Shown here piece by piece: positions 51,667 to 59,720 of a stretch of DNA of 64,000 nt (position 1 is its first letter; every line of letters starts with the position of its first letter). Location: NCBI GenBank assembly GCA_031550725.1, contig JAVBOH010000007.1, positions 75,619 through 139,618 on the forward strand. The letters are read 5' to 3'. The notes under the pieces are model-generated. The model was not told where the DNA came from. It made no database searches and was given only the letters and a program-made list of their open reading frames with translations. Made by a program: the position numbers and the translations under genes. Source of the stretch: UBA946 sp031550725. GTDB lineage: Bacteria; Bacillota; Clostridia; Oscillospirales; Ruminococcaceae.

Positions 51667-51748
51667 TGTAGGGAGCGACGCCCTCGTCGCTCCGCTTTCC
51701 ATAATTCAAACTATGGGGGACGGAGCGACGAGGGCGTCGCTCCCTACA
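51667..51748. repeat. GC-rich nested palindrome, 28-bp perfect arms
   Basis: Arms 51667-51694 and 51721-51748 are perfect reverse complements. Each arm is itself a hairpin (GGAGCGACG/CGTCGCTCC around CCCT). The GC content is far above the surroundings. It sits 3 bp after the stop of the GNAT gene (transcribed from the right) and may serve as its terminator. The opening GTAGGG also begins the hairpin at 63812. Looks like a small mobile palindrome. Confidence 0.8.
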
Positions 51749-51751
51749 ATA

Positions 51752-52321
51752 TTATTTCACATTAATAAACAAAGTCGGCAGGATATTTCCTGTAACATCG
51801 TAATAAACCTTTTTAATAAACATATTCCAGTCGTTAACATGAATCCCCTTTGTTGCCATCAATCTCATGTTAGCGCCGAACAAATTAAGCTTAGTGTCCT
51901 TAATCATCTTAAAACCATTTTTATAATAAAACTCCAAACGGTTTTTGCGGATTTTCATATCCTCATAGCCATTTGCAAAATCAGGGTCTTCGACTTCAAG
52001 CAGGAAAATACTGTCCTCGGAAAGCTTTTTAAGCTCTGTTAAAATTATACTCCCCAAACCTTTCCCACGAGTATTTTCATCAACTGCTAAATAATGCACA
52101 TAAACAATCTTGCTGTTTTTAAGCGACTCTGTGATTATATATCCAAAATTTGTATTACCGTCTGTTAAAAAGTAGGCATACAAAATTTTATTATATATAG
52201 CCTTTTTAATCATAGAAATAGGCATACGTTCATTATCAGGAAAGTCTTTTTTCATAACCTTTTCAAGATAATTTAACTCTGTATAAGTTAATTTTGCAGA
52301 CACTAATTTAAATTCCGCCAT
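51752..52321 (-). CDS. GNAT family N-acetyltransferase
   Basis: 189 residues. The acetyl-CoA-binding core reads VYVHYLAVDENTRGKGLGSIILTELKKL, followed by LLEVEDPDFANGYEDMKIRKNRLEFYYKNGFKMI, the pattern of clostridial GNAT proteins with a long C-terminal extension. The substrate is unknown. It has its own promoter, divergent from the small gene at 52467. The C-terminus ends right at the GC-rich palindrome. Confidence 0.85.
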   Translation of the reverse strand: MAEFKLVSAKLTYTELNYLEKVMKKDFPDNERMPISMIKKAIYNKILYAYFLTDGNTNFGYIITESLKNSKIVYVHYLAVDENTRGKGLGSIILTELKKLSEDSIFLLEVEDPDFANGYEDMKIRKNRLEFYYKNGFKMIKDTKLNLFGANMRLMATKGIHVNDWNMFIKKVYYDVTGNILPTLFINVK

Positions 52322-52363
52322 AATGTAATCTCCATTTCTATGATTTAATAATTCTATAATTTA

Positions 52364-52391
52364 ATTGTACTACGAAAAAAATATTTGTCAA
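52364..52391 (-). promoter_or_regulatory. promoter of the minus-strand GNAT gene
   Basis: Reverse strand TTGACA (52386-52391), 16-bp spacer, TACAAT (52364-52369). Confidence 0.65.
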
Positions 52392-52408
52392 TATATTTTG
52401 ATAAACTA

Positions 52409-52437
52409 TTGACAATGTTGAAAATTAGGAGTATACT
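52409..52437 (+). promoter_or_regulatory. strong promoter of the 33-aa gene
   Basis: TTGACA (52409-52414), 17-bp spacer, TATACT (52432-52437), divergent from the promoter at 52364-52391. Confidence 0.75.
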
Positions 52438-52466
52438 ATAAAAAATTAACCTTTAGGAGAACTGTA

Positions 52467-52568
52467 ATGAGAAATGTATTTATAAACAGATTTATGAATA
52501 TGGCAGTCAGAGTCATGCGTGAAAACGATATGGCTTTAAGCTCGTATGCTCATAAACATATTCTGTGA
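52467..52568 (+). CDS. 33-residue methionine-rich small protein or leader peptide
   Basis: ATG behind TTTAGGAGAACTGTA, 34 codons including stop. The peptide starts MRNVFINRFMNMAVRVMREN and ends in a His/Lys-containing tail (YAHKHIL); five methionines, several arginines, amphipathic helix likely. It is preceded by a consensus promoter and followed 30 bp later by a terminator hairpin, then by two GNAT genes. It could be a free-standing small membrane-binding protein or the leader of an attenuator for the GNAT genes. No known family recognised. Confidence 0.65.
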   Translation: MRNVFINRFMNMAVRVMRENDMALSSYAHKHIL

Positions 52569-52597
52569 TATAAATTTATATGTTTTTAGTATTTTGA

Positions 52598-52632
52598 ACG
52601 ACTTAAAGCGATATTGCTTTAAGTCGTTTTTT
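52598..52632 (+). terminator. terminator (or attenuator) before the GNAT pair
   Basis: Perfect stem ACGACTTAAAGC/GCTTTAAGTCGT, loop GATATT, T6. It lies between the 33-aa gene and the first GNAT ribosome binding site (AAGGAG), so it can end the short transcript or regulate read-through. Confidence 0.75.
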
Positions 52633-52664
52633 GACGTGATAAAATAATTATAAGGAGAATTAAC

Positions 52665-53144
52665 ATGAACAAGCAATTCGAGATAAAAAGACTTCATGAC
52701 ACAGAAGATATTGACACAGCGATAGCACTCTCACACAAAACATTTATGGAGTTCGAAGCACCTGATTATTCTAAAGAGGGTGTTGATAGTTTCATGAATT
52801 TTATATATGGTGACAGTATAAAAACAAAAACAAAAGCTGGAACATTTATATTTTGGGGATGTTATTATGGTAATAGAATGGTTGGTATGATGGCACTTCG
52901 TGACGGCTCACATATATCGCTTGCATTTACACATAAGGATTTTCACAGACAAGGGATTGGGCGAATGCTGTTCCTTGCTTTGCGTGAATATGTTGTGAAG
53001 CAAGGGCTACATACGAATATAACCCTCAATTCATCACCATATGGACTGCCATTTTATATAGCAATTGGATTTATTCCAACCGATATGGAGAGAATTGATG
53101 ATGGTATCAGGTATACGCCAATGAAATATGAATTAAAGGAATGA
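52665..53144 (+). CDS. GNAT family N-acetyltransferase
   Basis: 159 residues. Acetyl-CoA motif ISLAFTHKDFHRQGIGRMLFLAL and LNSSPYGLPFYIAIGFIPTD near the C-terminus are typical of small-molecule GNATs. N-terminal IKRLHDTEDIDTAIALSHKTFMEFEAPDYS. Substrate unknown. Followed 8 bp later by another GNAT gene; AAGGAGAATTAAC sets the start. Confidence 0.88.
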   Translation: MNKQFEIKRLHDTEDIDTAIALSHKTFMEFEAPDYSKEGVDSFMNFIYGDSIKTKTKAGTFIFWGCYYGNRMVGMMALRDGSHISLAFTHKDFHRQGIGRMLFLALREYVVKQGLHTNITLNSSPYGLPFYIAIGFIPTDMERIDDGIRYTPMKYELKE

Positions 53145-53152
53145 TTTAGATT

Positions 53153-53713
53153 ATGACACATTTAGGTACAAGAAGAATTGAAACTAATAGATTATATTTA
53201 AGACCTTTTGATGTTGCAGATGCAGATATGATGTTCAAAAACTGGGCTAATGATATAGAGGTTGCAAAATTCTTAACATGGCTGCCTCACGGCGAAATAA
53301 AAAACACAGAGTGGCTTTTAAATTTATGGGTTTCACAATACAACAACCTTGACAGATATAACTGGGGAATAGTATTGAAATCCGCAGGTGAACTAATCGG
53401 CGGAATTGATGTTGTTGATGTTAATGTGAATGCCAAGCGTGCAACGATAGGATATTGCATAGGTAAAGAATGGTGGGGTCAGGGAATTATGACCGAAGGA
53501 TTTGGCGCAGTCATACCATATCTTTTTGAGGATATTGGATTTAACTCCATATGCGCTTGTCATGATGTAAGAAATATCGCATCTGGTAAGGTAATGCTAA
53601 AATGCGGACTTACATATGAAGGCACACTTCGTCAGTCAGCGACAAGCAACATGGGCGAAATAATTGATATGGCACATTATTCTATCTTAAAGAATGAATA
53701 CTTTTCAAAGTAA
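53153..53713 (+). CDS. GNAT family N-acetyltransferase, RimJ/RimL type
   Basis: 186 residues. RIETNRLYLRPFDVADADMMFKNWAND at the N-terminus, IGYCIGKEWWGQGIMTEGFGAVIPYLF for acetyl-CoA binding, and ARN-like HDVRNIASGKVMLKCGLTYEGTLR are hallmarks of RimJ/RimL-type enzymes, which acetylate ribosomal proteins or small amines. Co-transcribed with the preceding GNAT gene. A hairpin (AACAATTCCG/CGGCATTGTT) follows at 53723-53748. Confidence 0.88.
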   Translation: MTHLGTRRIETNRLYLRPFDVADADMMFKNWANDIEVAKFLTWLPHGEIKNTEWLLNLWVSQYNNLDRYNWGIVLKSAGELIGGIDVVDVNVNAKRATIGYCIGKEWWGQGIMTEGFGAVIPYLFEDIGFNSICACHDVRNIASGKVMLKCGLTYEGTLRQSATSNMGEIIDMAHYSILKNEYFSK

Positions 53714-53792
53714 TATCTACTAAACAATTCCGTTTTTACGGCATTGTTCATTCAAGCAAACTTAAAGTAATATTTACAAATAAAAAGAAAGC

Positions 53793-54020
53793 GTCCCTGT
53801 CTTGGGGTAAAAGACAGGGACTAGATTATGATATAGGATTATTGGGGGTTCTTTAAAAATGTTGGGGTAGAACATTTTAAAGATGGGGGGATTCTTTTAT
53901 ATGGTAATCGCATTGCGATTTCCAAAACAGAAATTATAGGGGTAAATAATTTCTGATATAAAAGCTGTATTGTATAACTTGTACTACCTTTTGAGTACAT
54001 TTATATAATACAGCTTTTTT
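53793..54020 (+). ncRNA. candidate small RNA with GGGG motifs in successive hairpin loops
   Basis: Hairpin one: GTCCCTGTCTT/AAGACAGGGAC with loop GGGGTAA (53793-53821). Hairpin two: CTTTAAAAATGTT/AACATTTTAAAG with loop GGGGTAG (53851-53882). A weaker AAAGA/TCTTT hairpin has G6 in its loop (53879-53896). Hairpin three: CAGAAATTAT/ATAATTTCTG with loop AGGGGTAA (53928-53955). Another G5 run lies between one and two. The unit ends with the terminator AAAAGCTGTATT/AATACAGCTTTT and T6 (53960-54020). No ORF. Either a 3' UTR of the GNAT operon or an independent RNA; a weak promoter (TTGTTC, 18 bp, TAATAT) precedes it. Confidence 0.5.
53960..54020 (+). terminator. terminator closing the GGGG-loop RNA
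   Basis: Long stem AAAAGCTGTATT/AATACAGCTTTT with an inner TGTACT/AGTACA hairpin and T6. Confidence 0.7.
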
Positions 54021-54154
54021 GTGTTAAAATAGTGATATTCAGCTGAAATGAAAATGAAAGAACTGCGATATATTTGAGGATATTAATATATATGCTTTCA
54101 TACAACATTGACGTTTGGCAAGGTGATAAAACTCAATGTATAGTTTTTGTTAAA

Positions 54155-54264
54155 TGTTGAAAACTATGTTTAAAATGTGGAAAAACATATGATTTGTTGA
54201 ATTGCAAACCGTTATATTACGTGATTTGTGATGAGTTTTCAACATTTTCAACACCTTTTCCACT
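54155..54264. promoter_or_regulatory. cluster of five DnaA-box-like 9-mers
   Basis: TGTTGAAAA (54155-54163) and TGTGGAAAA (54176-54184) in one orientation, then TTTTCAACA (54236-54244), TTTTCAACA (54245-54253) and TTTTCCACT (54256-54264) in the other. Each differs by one to three bases from the TTATNCACA consensus. AT-rich sequence separates the two groups. No replication gene is adjacent. The rest of the gap to 54476 contains only a GTTTAAAATGC/GCATTTTAAAC hairpin at 54366-54390. Confidence 0.4.
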
Positions 54265-54365
54265 ATTTTATCGTATAAAACATTCTGTAATAGGTAAATT
54301 ATTCCATTACGATCAAGTACATTTTCATGCACTTTGCATTAGTTTTATGTGAATATAGTGCGTTA

Positions 54366-54390
54366 AGTTTAAAATGCTGCGCATTTTAAA
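54366..54390. repeat. GTTTAAAATGC hairpin module
   Basis: GTTTAAAATGC and GCATTTTAAAC around a short loop, almost the same as the first hairpin inside the 10810-10977 element. It is preceded by ATATAGTGCGTTAA, a string also found at 29219-29234 (with one change). Confidence 0.55.
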
Positions 54391-54476
54391 CGGAGTTATG
54401 TATGGTTGTTTTGATTTTGACATCTGCACTGCAGCACATAAATGTATGCTAACTCTAAAATAACTATATCAAGAAA

Positions 54477-54506
54477 AAAGACTGCCGCATTTTTGCGACA
54501 GTCTTT
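54477..54506 (-). terminator. terminator of the Fn3 protein gene
   Basis: AAAGACTG..GCA/TGC..CAGTCTTT stem with one internal mismatch; T6 on the reverse strand. Confidence 0.75.
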
Positions 54507-54509
54507 AAA

Positions 54510-57500
54510 TTATTTCTTAATACGATAAACTTTTCTTTCGCTCTTAACAACCTTAAGCTTTTTATTATGAGGAAGAATGTCAGGCAATACAGTGAACATA
54601 AGCACGCCCGAATTAAATGTACCAGCTGTCTGACCTGCTAAATCAGCAAATACCCCAGAGGAAACATCCTCAATCTTGTCCTTATAGATAACGAAAGCAA
54701 ATGGTGAGAAATCTGTTGCCTTGAACTGAATGCACCACACATTATCCACTTCAATGATAGCACTTGGAAGAATTTCCATTCTGCCGTCACTTCCAAAAAC
54801 ATCCGCATCATCACCATAAATAGTATCTGAATCGGTGTCAGAAATGATATGTACAACAGAGATATAGTCACGATATTGAATGAGCTTATCAGGAACAGGC
54901 ATTGTAATCATAACGGAATATCCGAAATTAGGTGATACATGAATAAGCGTATTTTCAAGATAACAGCTTATATCAAAAGGATAAATAATAAAACTGCTCA
55001 ATCCGTTTGCATACTTCTTAAGTGCACTCTTTACAGCCGCAGTGGACTCGTCACTTACAGAAAAATAGATATCAACAGATTCGTTAAAAGCATCATGATT
55101 AGCAACTGCAGAAATAATCTCGCTGTGTGAAATTCCATAAGGAGTTGTACCCTTTACAGTAAGCTCACGGTCTAAATCATCAAGCGAGCCTGCTGTTGGA
55201 ACTGCTGATACAGGCAATGAATAATCACCGTAATATTTCTTGCCGTTGATAGTCTTGTATGCAGCAACCATGTAAGTATATGTCTTGCCATTCTTCAAAC
55301 CAATATGTGAATACTGTGTAACTGATGTAATGGTAAGCGGCTCAAAGCTTAATGTTGATGAATCATAAAGATAAACAACATACCCCTCTGCACCCTCAAC
55401 CTTTGACCATTTCAAGTCAATCTGCTTGTTTCCGGCAGTTGCAGTCAGGTCAGCAGGAGTTGCCATCGAAACGCCAATCTGAACTGTGCGTGTCTGTGTA
55501 ATACCGCTGAATGTGCGGTTGCCGCTGACTGTTTTATATGCAACCATGTAATATGACCATGTTTCGCCATTAGTAAGTCCAGTATGAACATATGGTGACT
55601 TTGAAACGTCAAACTGAAGTGTTTTGCTTCCGTTTGATGCATAGATAATATAACCTGTTGCACCAGTAACGGCTGTCCATGTAATTGTAGCTGTACCGTC
55701 AGTTGTAACAACGTTAAAATCCTTTGGTATATCAAGTGTTGCACCAATTGTAACTGATACTGTATTTGACGGACTGCTGTAAAAACGTGAATTTGTAACG
55801 GTTTTATAAGCAACAACATAATATTTCCATACATCACCGTTAGTAAGATTTGTGTGAGTAAAGGAATTCTTTGTAACATCAAACTGAGTAGTATAACCGC
55901 CGCTTGATGCATAAACTATATAACCCTCAGCACCATTTACAGCTGTCCATGAAACAATAGCTGTGCCGTCAGTAGTTGTTGCGGTAATGTCAGTAGGTGT
56001 CAAAAGCGGAATACCAACCTGAGCAGTAACCTCAATTGATGGGTCAGTATCAACACGAACCTGTGTTACATACTTATATGCAGTAACATAATATGTCCAT
56101 GTATCGCTGTTGATTAATCCCTTATGAGTAAATTTGTTTGTTGAAATGTTATCAAAAACAATCCAAGAATTGCTGCCGCTCTTTTTAGCATAAACAGTAT
56201 AACCTGTTGCACCCGCAACCTGATTCCATGTCAAATCAATAAATCCGTCACCTGGTTTTGCAACCAAATCCTGCGGAGGATTGAATAGAACACCAACAGT
56301 AACTGTACGAGCAACACTGTAATCACTGAATGTTTTTGTATCATCTTCAACTGATTTTACATTTTTAAAAGCACGCACTTGATATGTGTACATTTCACCA
56401 TTATACAAAGACGAATGTACATATGTACTTGTTTTTACATCATCATATTCAGTGACCTGCTGGTTTGCAGGGATTGCAGTACCATCAGCCTCTTTTACTT
56501 TAGTAAAATATACTCTGTAACCGTCAACGCCAGTAACAGCATTCCACTTCAAAGAAACAGTACCATCTGACGGAACTGCCTCGAAACCTTGTGGCTTATC
56601 AACAGTAATTCTAAGTGTTCTGCTGCTTCCAGATGAATTTGGCGGATAAAGTGTTGGCTTGCCACTAACCTGTGTCAAATATGGCTCAACATAATAATAA
56701 TACGTTTCCCCATTAGTTAATGATTCATCGGTATCAGTGTATGTATATTTAGAAGCTCCAGTATAGTTTATCTTTGAAGCAATTGGACTTTTGCAAACTG
56801 CAAGCAGCGCATCATGAATAGACATATTATTAGCAGCAGCATATGTATCAATATCAACATTGCTTGTGGTTCGGTAAATATTAAATTCACTGCATCCGCC
56901 AACAATGCTCCACTCTACAACAAGTGTATTCGCAGGTTGTTTAATTTCCACAGTTGCAGTATTCGGGTTAATTCCAATATCCTTTATATCAGCACCTGTG
57001 TTATAAGTATTACTGTAAATATTACCTTTGTTGCTTGCATTATAAGTAGTTGAAATTTCAAAGGTATCATACCATGCTGTAACACAGTAAAGATACACAA
57101 AACCATGTGATACGTCTTTATCAGTATATGTTGTTCCGTTTGTAGCTGCAATCATAGTATAATTTCCTGCAACACCACTTGAACTTACAACGCTTCTGTA
57201 AACAAGGTATCCAGCAGCAGGCTTTATGCCGTTTGTTGTAGTTGTTGTTACAGCATTCCAACCAAATGTAACACCTCTGTTGCTCTCATCGTATGCAATA
57301 GTGTTTATATATACATTATCAACTGTTTTATTAAGTGTATCGGACGTCTGAGAAAATGTTGCAGTAGTCATTAAATAAGATGATGCTGTATAGTTAACGG
57401 TATCTAAATTAGTAGTACCGCTTGCTGTATCTGTTATCTCCTTATAAGTTGGAATTTTAACCTTTGCATATATTTCAAATGTGTACGCTCCTGAAGTCAG

Positions 57501-58130
57501 ATTAACTGTTGTTGGGAATGTACAGCTAGTTATAGCAGCACCAAGATTTTGTGAATTCACAAATGCTCCGCTGCTGTCAAAGCATGAAACAACATACCCG
57601 TCAAGTGAATAGCCAACTTCAGCTGTCGGTGGGTTTTTAGAAGGTAATGTTAATCTATTCCAATATATTTTTACAGTACCGTTACCTTCACTCATCTTTG
57701 TAATAATAGGCTGCATAGCAGCAATCTCATTATATTCGGAATTGTTATAGAAAATCCCACTTGCATCATTAATGCAGGTATAACCGCCATATGTACCCGC
57801 CGCAAAAGTAACAAACTCAAGCTCTGGAATAAACATTGCAACAAAAGCAACTGCCAGTACAGCCGAAACAACCCTAGCTGCAGCAGGACGCTTTTTATAG
57901 ACAATATCATCCTGTTTACGAGCCTTTGATGTCCGTTCTTTTCCATCACGCTTAACCCCTAAGAAGTTGCCGTTTTTATCGGACAAAGCCAAGTCAATAT
58001 TACAAACAATAAAATAATATAGCTTAACAAAAGCAGCAGCAATCAAGCAAGAAATAAGCAGCAAAATATTTTTCTCAGCAGTCTTTGAAAGACTTTTCAG
58101 AATACGTTTCTTTTTATTGAAATCAACCAT
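54510..58130 (-). CDS. large extracellular fibronectin type III repeat protein
   Basis: 1206 residues from MVDFNKKKRILKSL. Two hydrophobic helices near the N-terminus (about 22-46 and 88-106) are separated by a basic loop. After them come about eight Fn3-like beta-sandwich repeats. The last five are clearest, each with the pattern (P)xDLxAxxxDGxxxLxWxxVxGAxGYxVY, then HxGLxNGxxWxYYVxAYKTV. A C-terminal domain of about 200 residues of unknown fold ends in KLKVVKSERKVYRIKK. No LPxTG or dockerin is present. It probably sits at the cell surface, anchored N-terminally, as an adhesin or polysaccharide-binding protein; this is inference. Confidence 0.85.
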   Translation of the reverse strand: MVDFNKKKRILKSLSKTAEKNILLLISCLIAAAFVKLYYFIVCNIDLALSDKNGNFLGVKRDGKERTSKARKQDDIVYKKRPAAARVVSAVLAVAFVAMFIPELEFVTFAAGTYGGYTCINDASGIFYNNSEYNEIAAMQPIITKMSEGNGTVKIYWNRLTLPSKNPPTAEVGYSLDGYVVSCFDSSGAFVNSQNLGAAITSCTFPTTVNLTSGAYTFEIYAKVKIPTYKEITDTASGTTNLDTVNYTASSYLMTTATFSQTSDTLNKTVDNVYINTIAYDESNRGVTFGWNAVTTTTTNGIKPAAGYLVYRSVVSSSGVAGNYTMIAATNGTTYTDKDVSHGFVYLYCVTAWYDTFEISTTYNASNKGNIYSNTYNTGADIKDIGINPNTATVEIKQPANTLVVEWSIVGGCSEFNIYRTTSNVDIDTYAAANNMSIHDALLAVCKSPIASKINYTGASKYTYTDTDESLTNGETYYYYVEPYLTQVSGKPTLYPPNSSGSSRTLRITVDKPQGFEAVPSDGTVSLKWNAVTGVDGYRVYFTKVKEADGTAIPANQQVTEYDDVKTSTYVHSSLYNGEMYTYQVRAFKNVKSVEDDTKTFSDYSVARTVTVGVLFNPPQDLVAKPGDGFIDLTWNQVAGATGYTVYAKKSGSNSWIVFDNISTNKFTHKGLINSDTWTYYVTAYKYVTQVRVDTDPSIEVTAQVGIPLLTPTDITATTTDGTAIVSWTAVNGAEGYIVYASSGGYTTQFDVTKNSFTHTNLTNGDVWKYYVVAYKTVTNSRFYSSPSNTVSVTIGATLDIPKDFNVVTTDGTATITWTAVTGATGYIIYASNGSKTLQFDVSKSPYVHTGLTNGETWSYYMVAYKTVSGNRTFSGITQTRTVQIGVSMATPADLTATAGNKQIDLKWSKVEGAEGYVVYLYDSSTLSFEPLTITSVTQYSHIGLKNGKTYTYMVAAYKTINGKKYYGDYSLPVSAVPTAGSLDDLDRELTVKGTTPYGISHSEIISAVANHDAFNESVDIYFSVSDESTAAVKSALKKYANGLSSFIIYPFDISCYLENTLIHVSPNFGYSVMITMPVPDKLIQYRDYISVVHIISDTDSDTIYGDDADVFGSDGRMEILPSAIIEVDNVWCIQFKATDFSPFAFVIYKDKIEDVSSGVFADLAGQTAGTFNSGVLMFTVLPDILPHNKKLKVVKSERKVYRIKK

Positions 58131-58337
58131 TAGGAAAACCCAATCCTTTCGACACAAATATATAAAATATAATAATACTTTTAGGATTAAAAACACCTTT
58201 AAATCCTTTATGTATAAAGAAAATTCGACACTATTCCAGTCCTACGTATTATAACATATTTTATCAAAAATGTCCAGCAAATAACAGCGTAATTTTGCAC
58301 AAAATTTACTGAAATAATTCACAGGATATATGATTTT

Positions 58338-58913
58338 TCAGGAAAATATATCCGCATTAACTGCATTCAAGAGTGTAATTTCATATGAATTATGTGTAAC
58401 TAAAATGACAGTGCGTTCACGCTTATTATCCAAAACATATTTAATTGCCTTTTTTGCGGTATCTTCATCAAGCCCCTTGAAAGGCTCGTCAAGAATGACA
58501 ATATCACTTTTAGCCATGAAAGCACGAACAATTGCTGTACGTCTTGCCATACCGCCGCTAAGCTCGGAAACCTTGCAAAACATACTTTTTTTATCAATGC
58601 CAACGCTTTCAAGCGCAGCTATAATATCATTTTCATCAAAAATTTCATCACACACCATTTTTATATTAGCAACAGCATTAAGCCTTTTGCACAGACGATT
58701 TTCCTGAAACACAGCAGAAATTTTTCCGCAAAAAGCCCTATCAATCTCGCCGTCAAAATCTTTGACAATCCCCATTAGAATATTAAGCAGGGTTGTTTTT
58801 CCACAGCCAGACTTACCCATTATGCAAGTAATCGAGCCCTCTGTAAAATCATAGGAAATATTATCAAGCACGATTTTTTCACCATAACGCTTTATTATAT
58901 TTTTAATATACAA
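58338..58913 (-). CDS. ABC transporter ATP-binding protein
   Basis: 191 residues, short for the family. Walker A GKSGCGKTTL, Q-loop region SAVFQENRLCKRLNAVANI, signature LSGGMARR, Walker B DIVILDEPFKGLD, switch His in LVTHNSYE. Closest in pattern to the nitrate/sulfonate/taurine (SsuB/ThiZ) group. Overlapping context: the permease gene ends 3 bp before this start. The C-terminal regulatory part of longer homologues is missing. Confidence 0.9.
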   Translation of the reverse strand: MYIKNIIKRYGEKIVLDNISYDFTEGSITCIMGKSGCGKTTLLNILMGIVKDFDGEIDRAFCGKISAVFQENRLCKRLNAVANIKMVCDEIFDENDIIAALESVGIDKKSMFCKVSELSGGMARRTAIVRAFMAKSDIVILDEPFKGLDEDTAKKAIKYVLDNKRERTVILVTHNSYEITLLNAVNADIFS

Positions 58914-58916
58914 GAC

Positions 58917-59720
58917 TTATGCTCCTTTCGTTGAAATTCCACCCTTTTCAATTTTTTTCGTGATGACCTTAAGTAATAATAGCAGTATTTTTTCAAATAA
59001 TGTGCTTATAATTATTATAACAACTGTCCATGCGAATAAATCAGCAGTTTCAAGATATATTTTCGCATGATACAACATATCGCCGATTGAGCCGCTCGGA
59101 AGTCCGATGACTTCTGCAGCAATGCCACTTTTCCAGCACAATCCCACAGAAATATTGCAAGCAGATATAAAAAACGGCATGACATCAGGCAGATATATAT
59201 ACAAAAATCGTTTGTATGCAGGAATTTTAAATACATCAGCCATTTCGATAAGCTTTTTGTCAACATTTCTGATACCGCTTAGCATATTTGAATATATCAC
59301 AGGAAATGACATGAGAAAAGGGATTATAACCGATAGATTTTTGCTTGGTATCCATAACAAAACAAGTATAACAAACGATGCAATAGGTGTGGATTTAATC
59401 ACCGAATTTAATGGGCTTAACAAAATTTCAAATATTTTAATGTAACTTGCAAGCACCGCAAAAACACAGCCTAAAACAAGTGACAACAAAAATCCTGCAC
59501 CAATTCTTATCATTGAAAACATAGCGGAATGCCAAAAAGACCGTTCAAAAACAAGCTCGAACAGTCTTTTGACAACATTTATCGGTGATACAAGCACGAT
59601 AGGCTTGTCAATTATCACACTTGCAATCTGCCATATAATTAGCCAAAAAAACGCTGCGGCAATAAAGGACAGCGTTTTTTGAGTGTTTTTATTCATTGCT
59701 TTCATAATAGAAATTTGCAT
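58917..59720 (-). CDS. ABC transporter permease (SsuC/ThiX type)
   Basis: About 267 residues, six hydrophobic helices. The cytoplasmic EAA loop reads EMADVFKIPAYKRFLYIYLPDVMPFF, typical of BPD_transp_1 permeases of the nitrate/sulfonate/thiamine-precursor group. The gene overlaps the end of the lipoprotein gene by about 32 bases. The start at 59720 fits GGAGGAACATTACCTG; MKAM (59705) is an alternative. Confidence 0.88.
   Translation of the reverse strand: MQISIMKAMNKNTQKTLSFIAAAFFWLIIWQIASVIIDKPIVLVSPINVVKRLFELVFERSFWHSAMFSMIRIGAGFLLSLVLGCVFAVLASYIKIFEILLSPLNSVIKSTPIASFVILVLLWIPSKNLSVIIPFLMSFPVIYSNMLSGIRNVDKKLIEMADVFKIPAYKRFLYIYLPDVMPFFISACNISVGLCWKSGIAAEVIGLPSGSIGDMLYHAKIYLETADLFAWTVVIIIISTLFEKILLLLLKVITKKIEKGGISTKGA

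Noticed and set aside
54150..54332. 60-codon open frame on the minus strand in the long gap
   Set aside because: No ribosome binding site, AT-driven composition, and it crosses the DnaA-box-like cluster.
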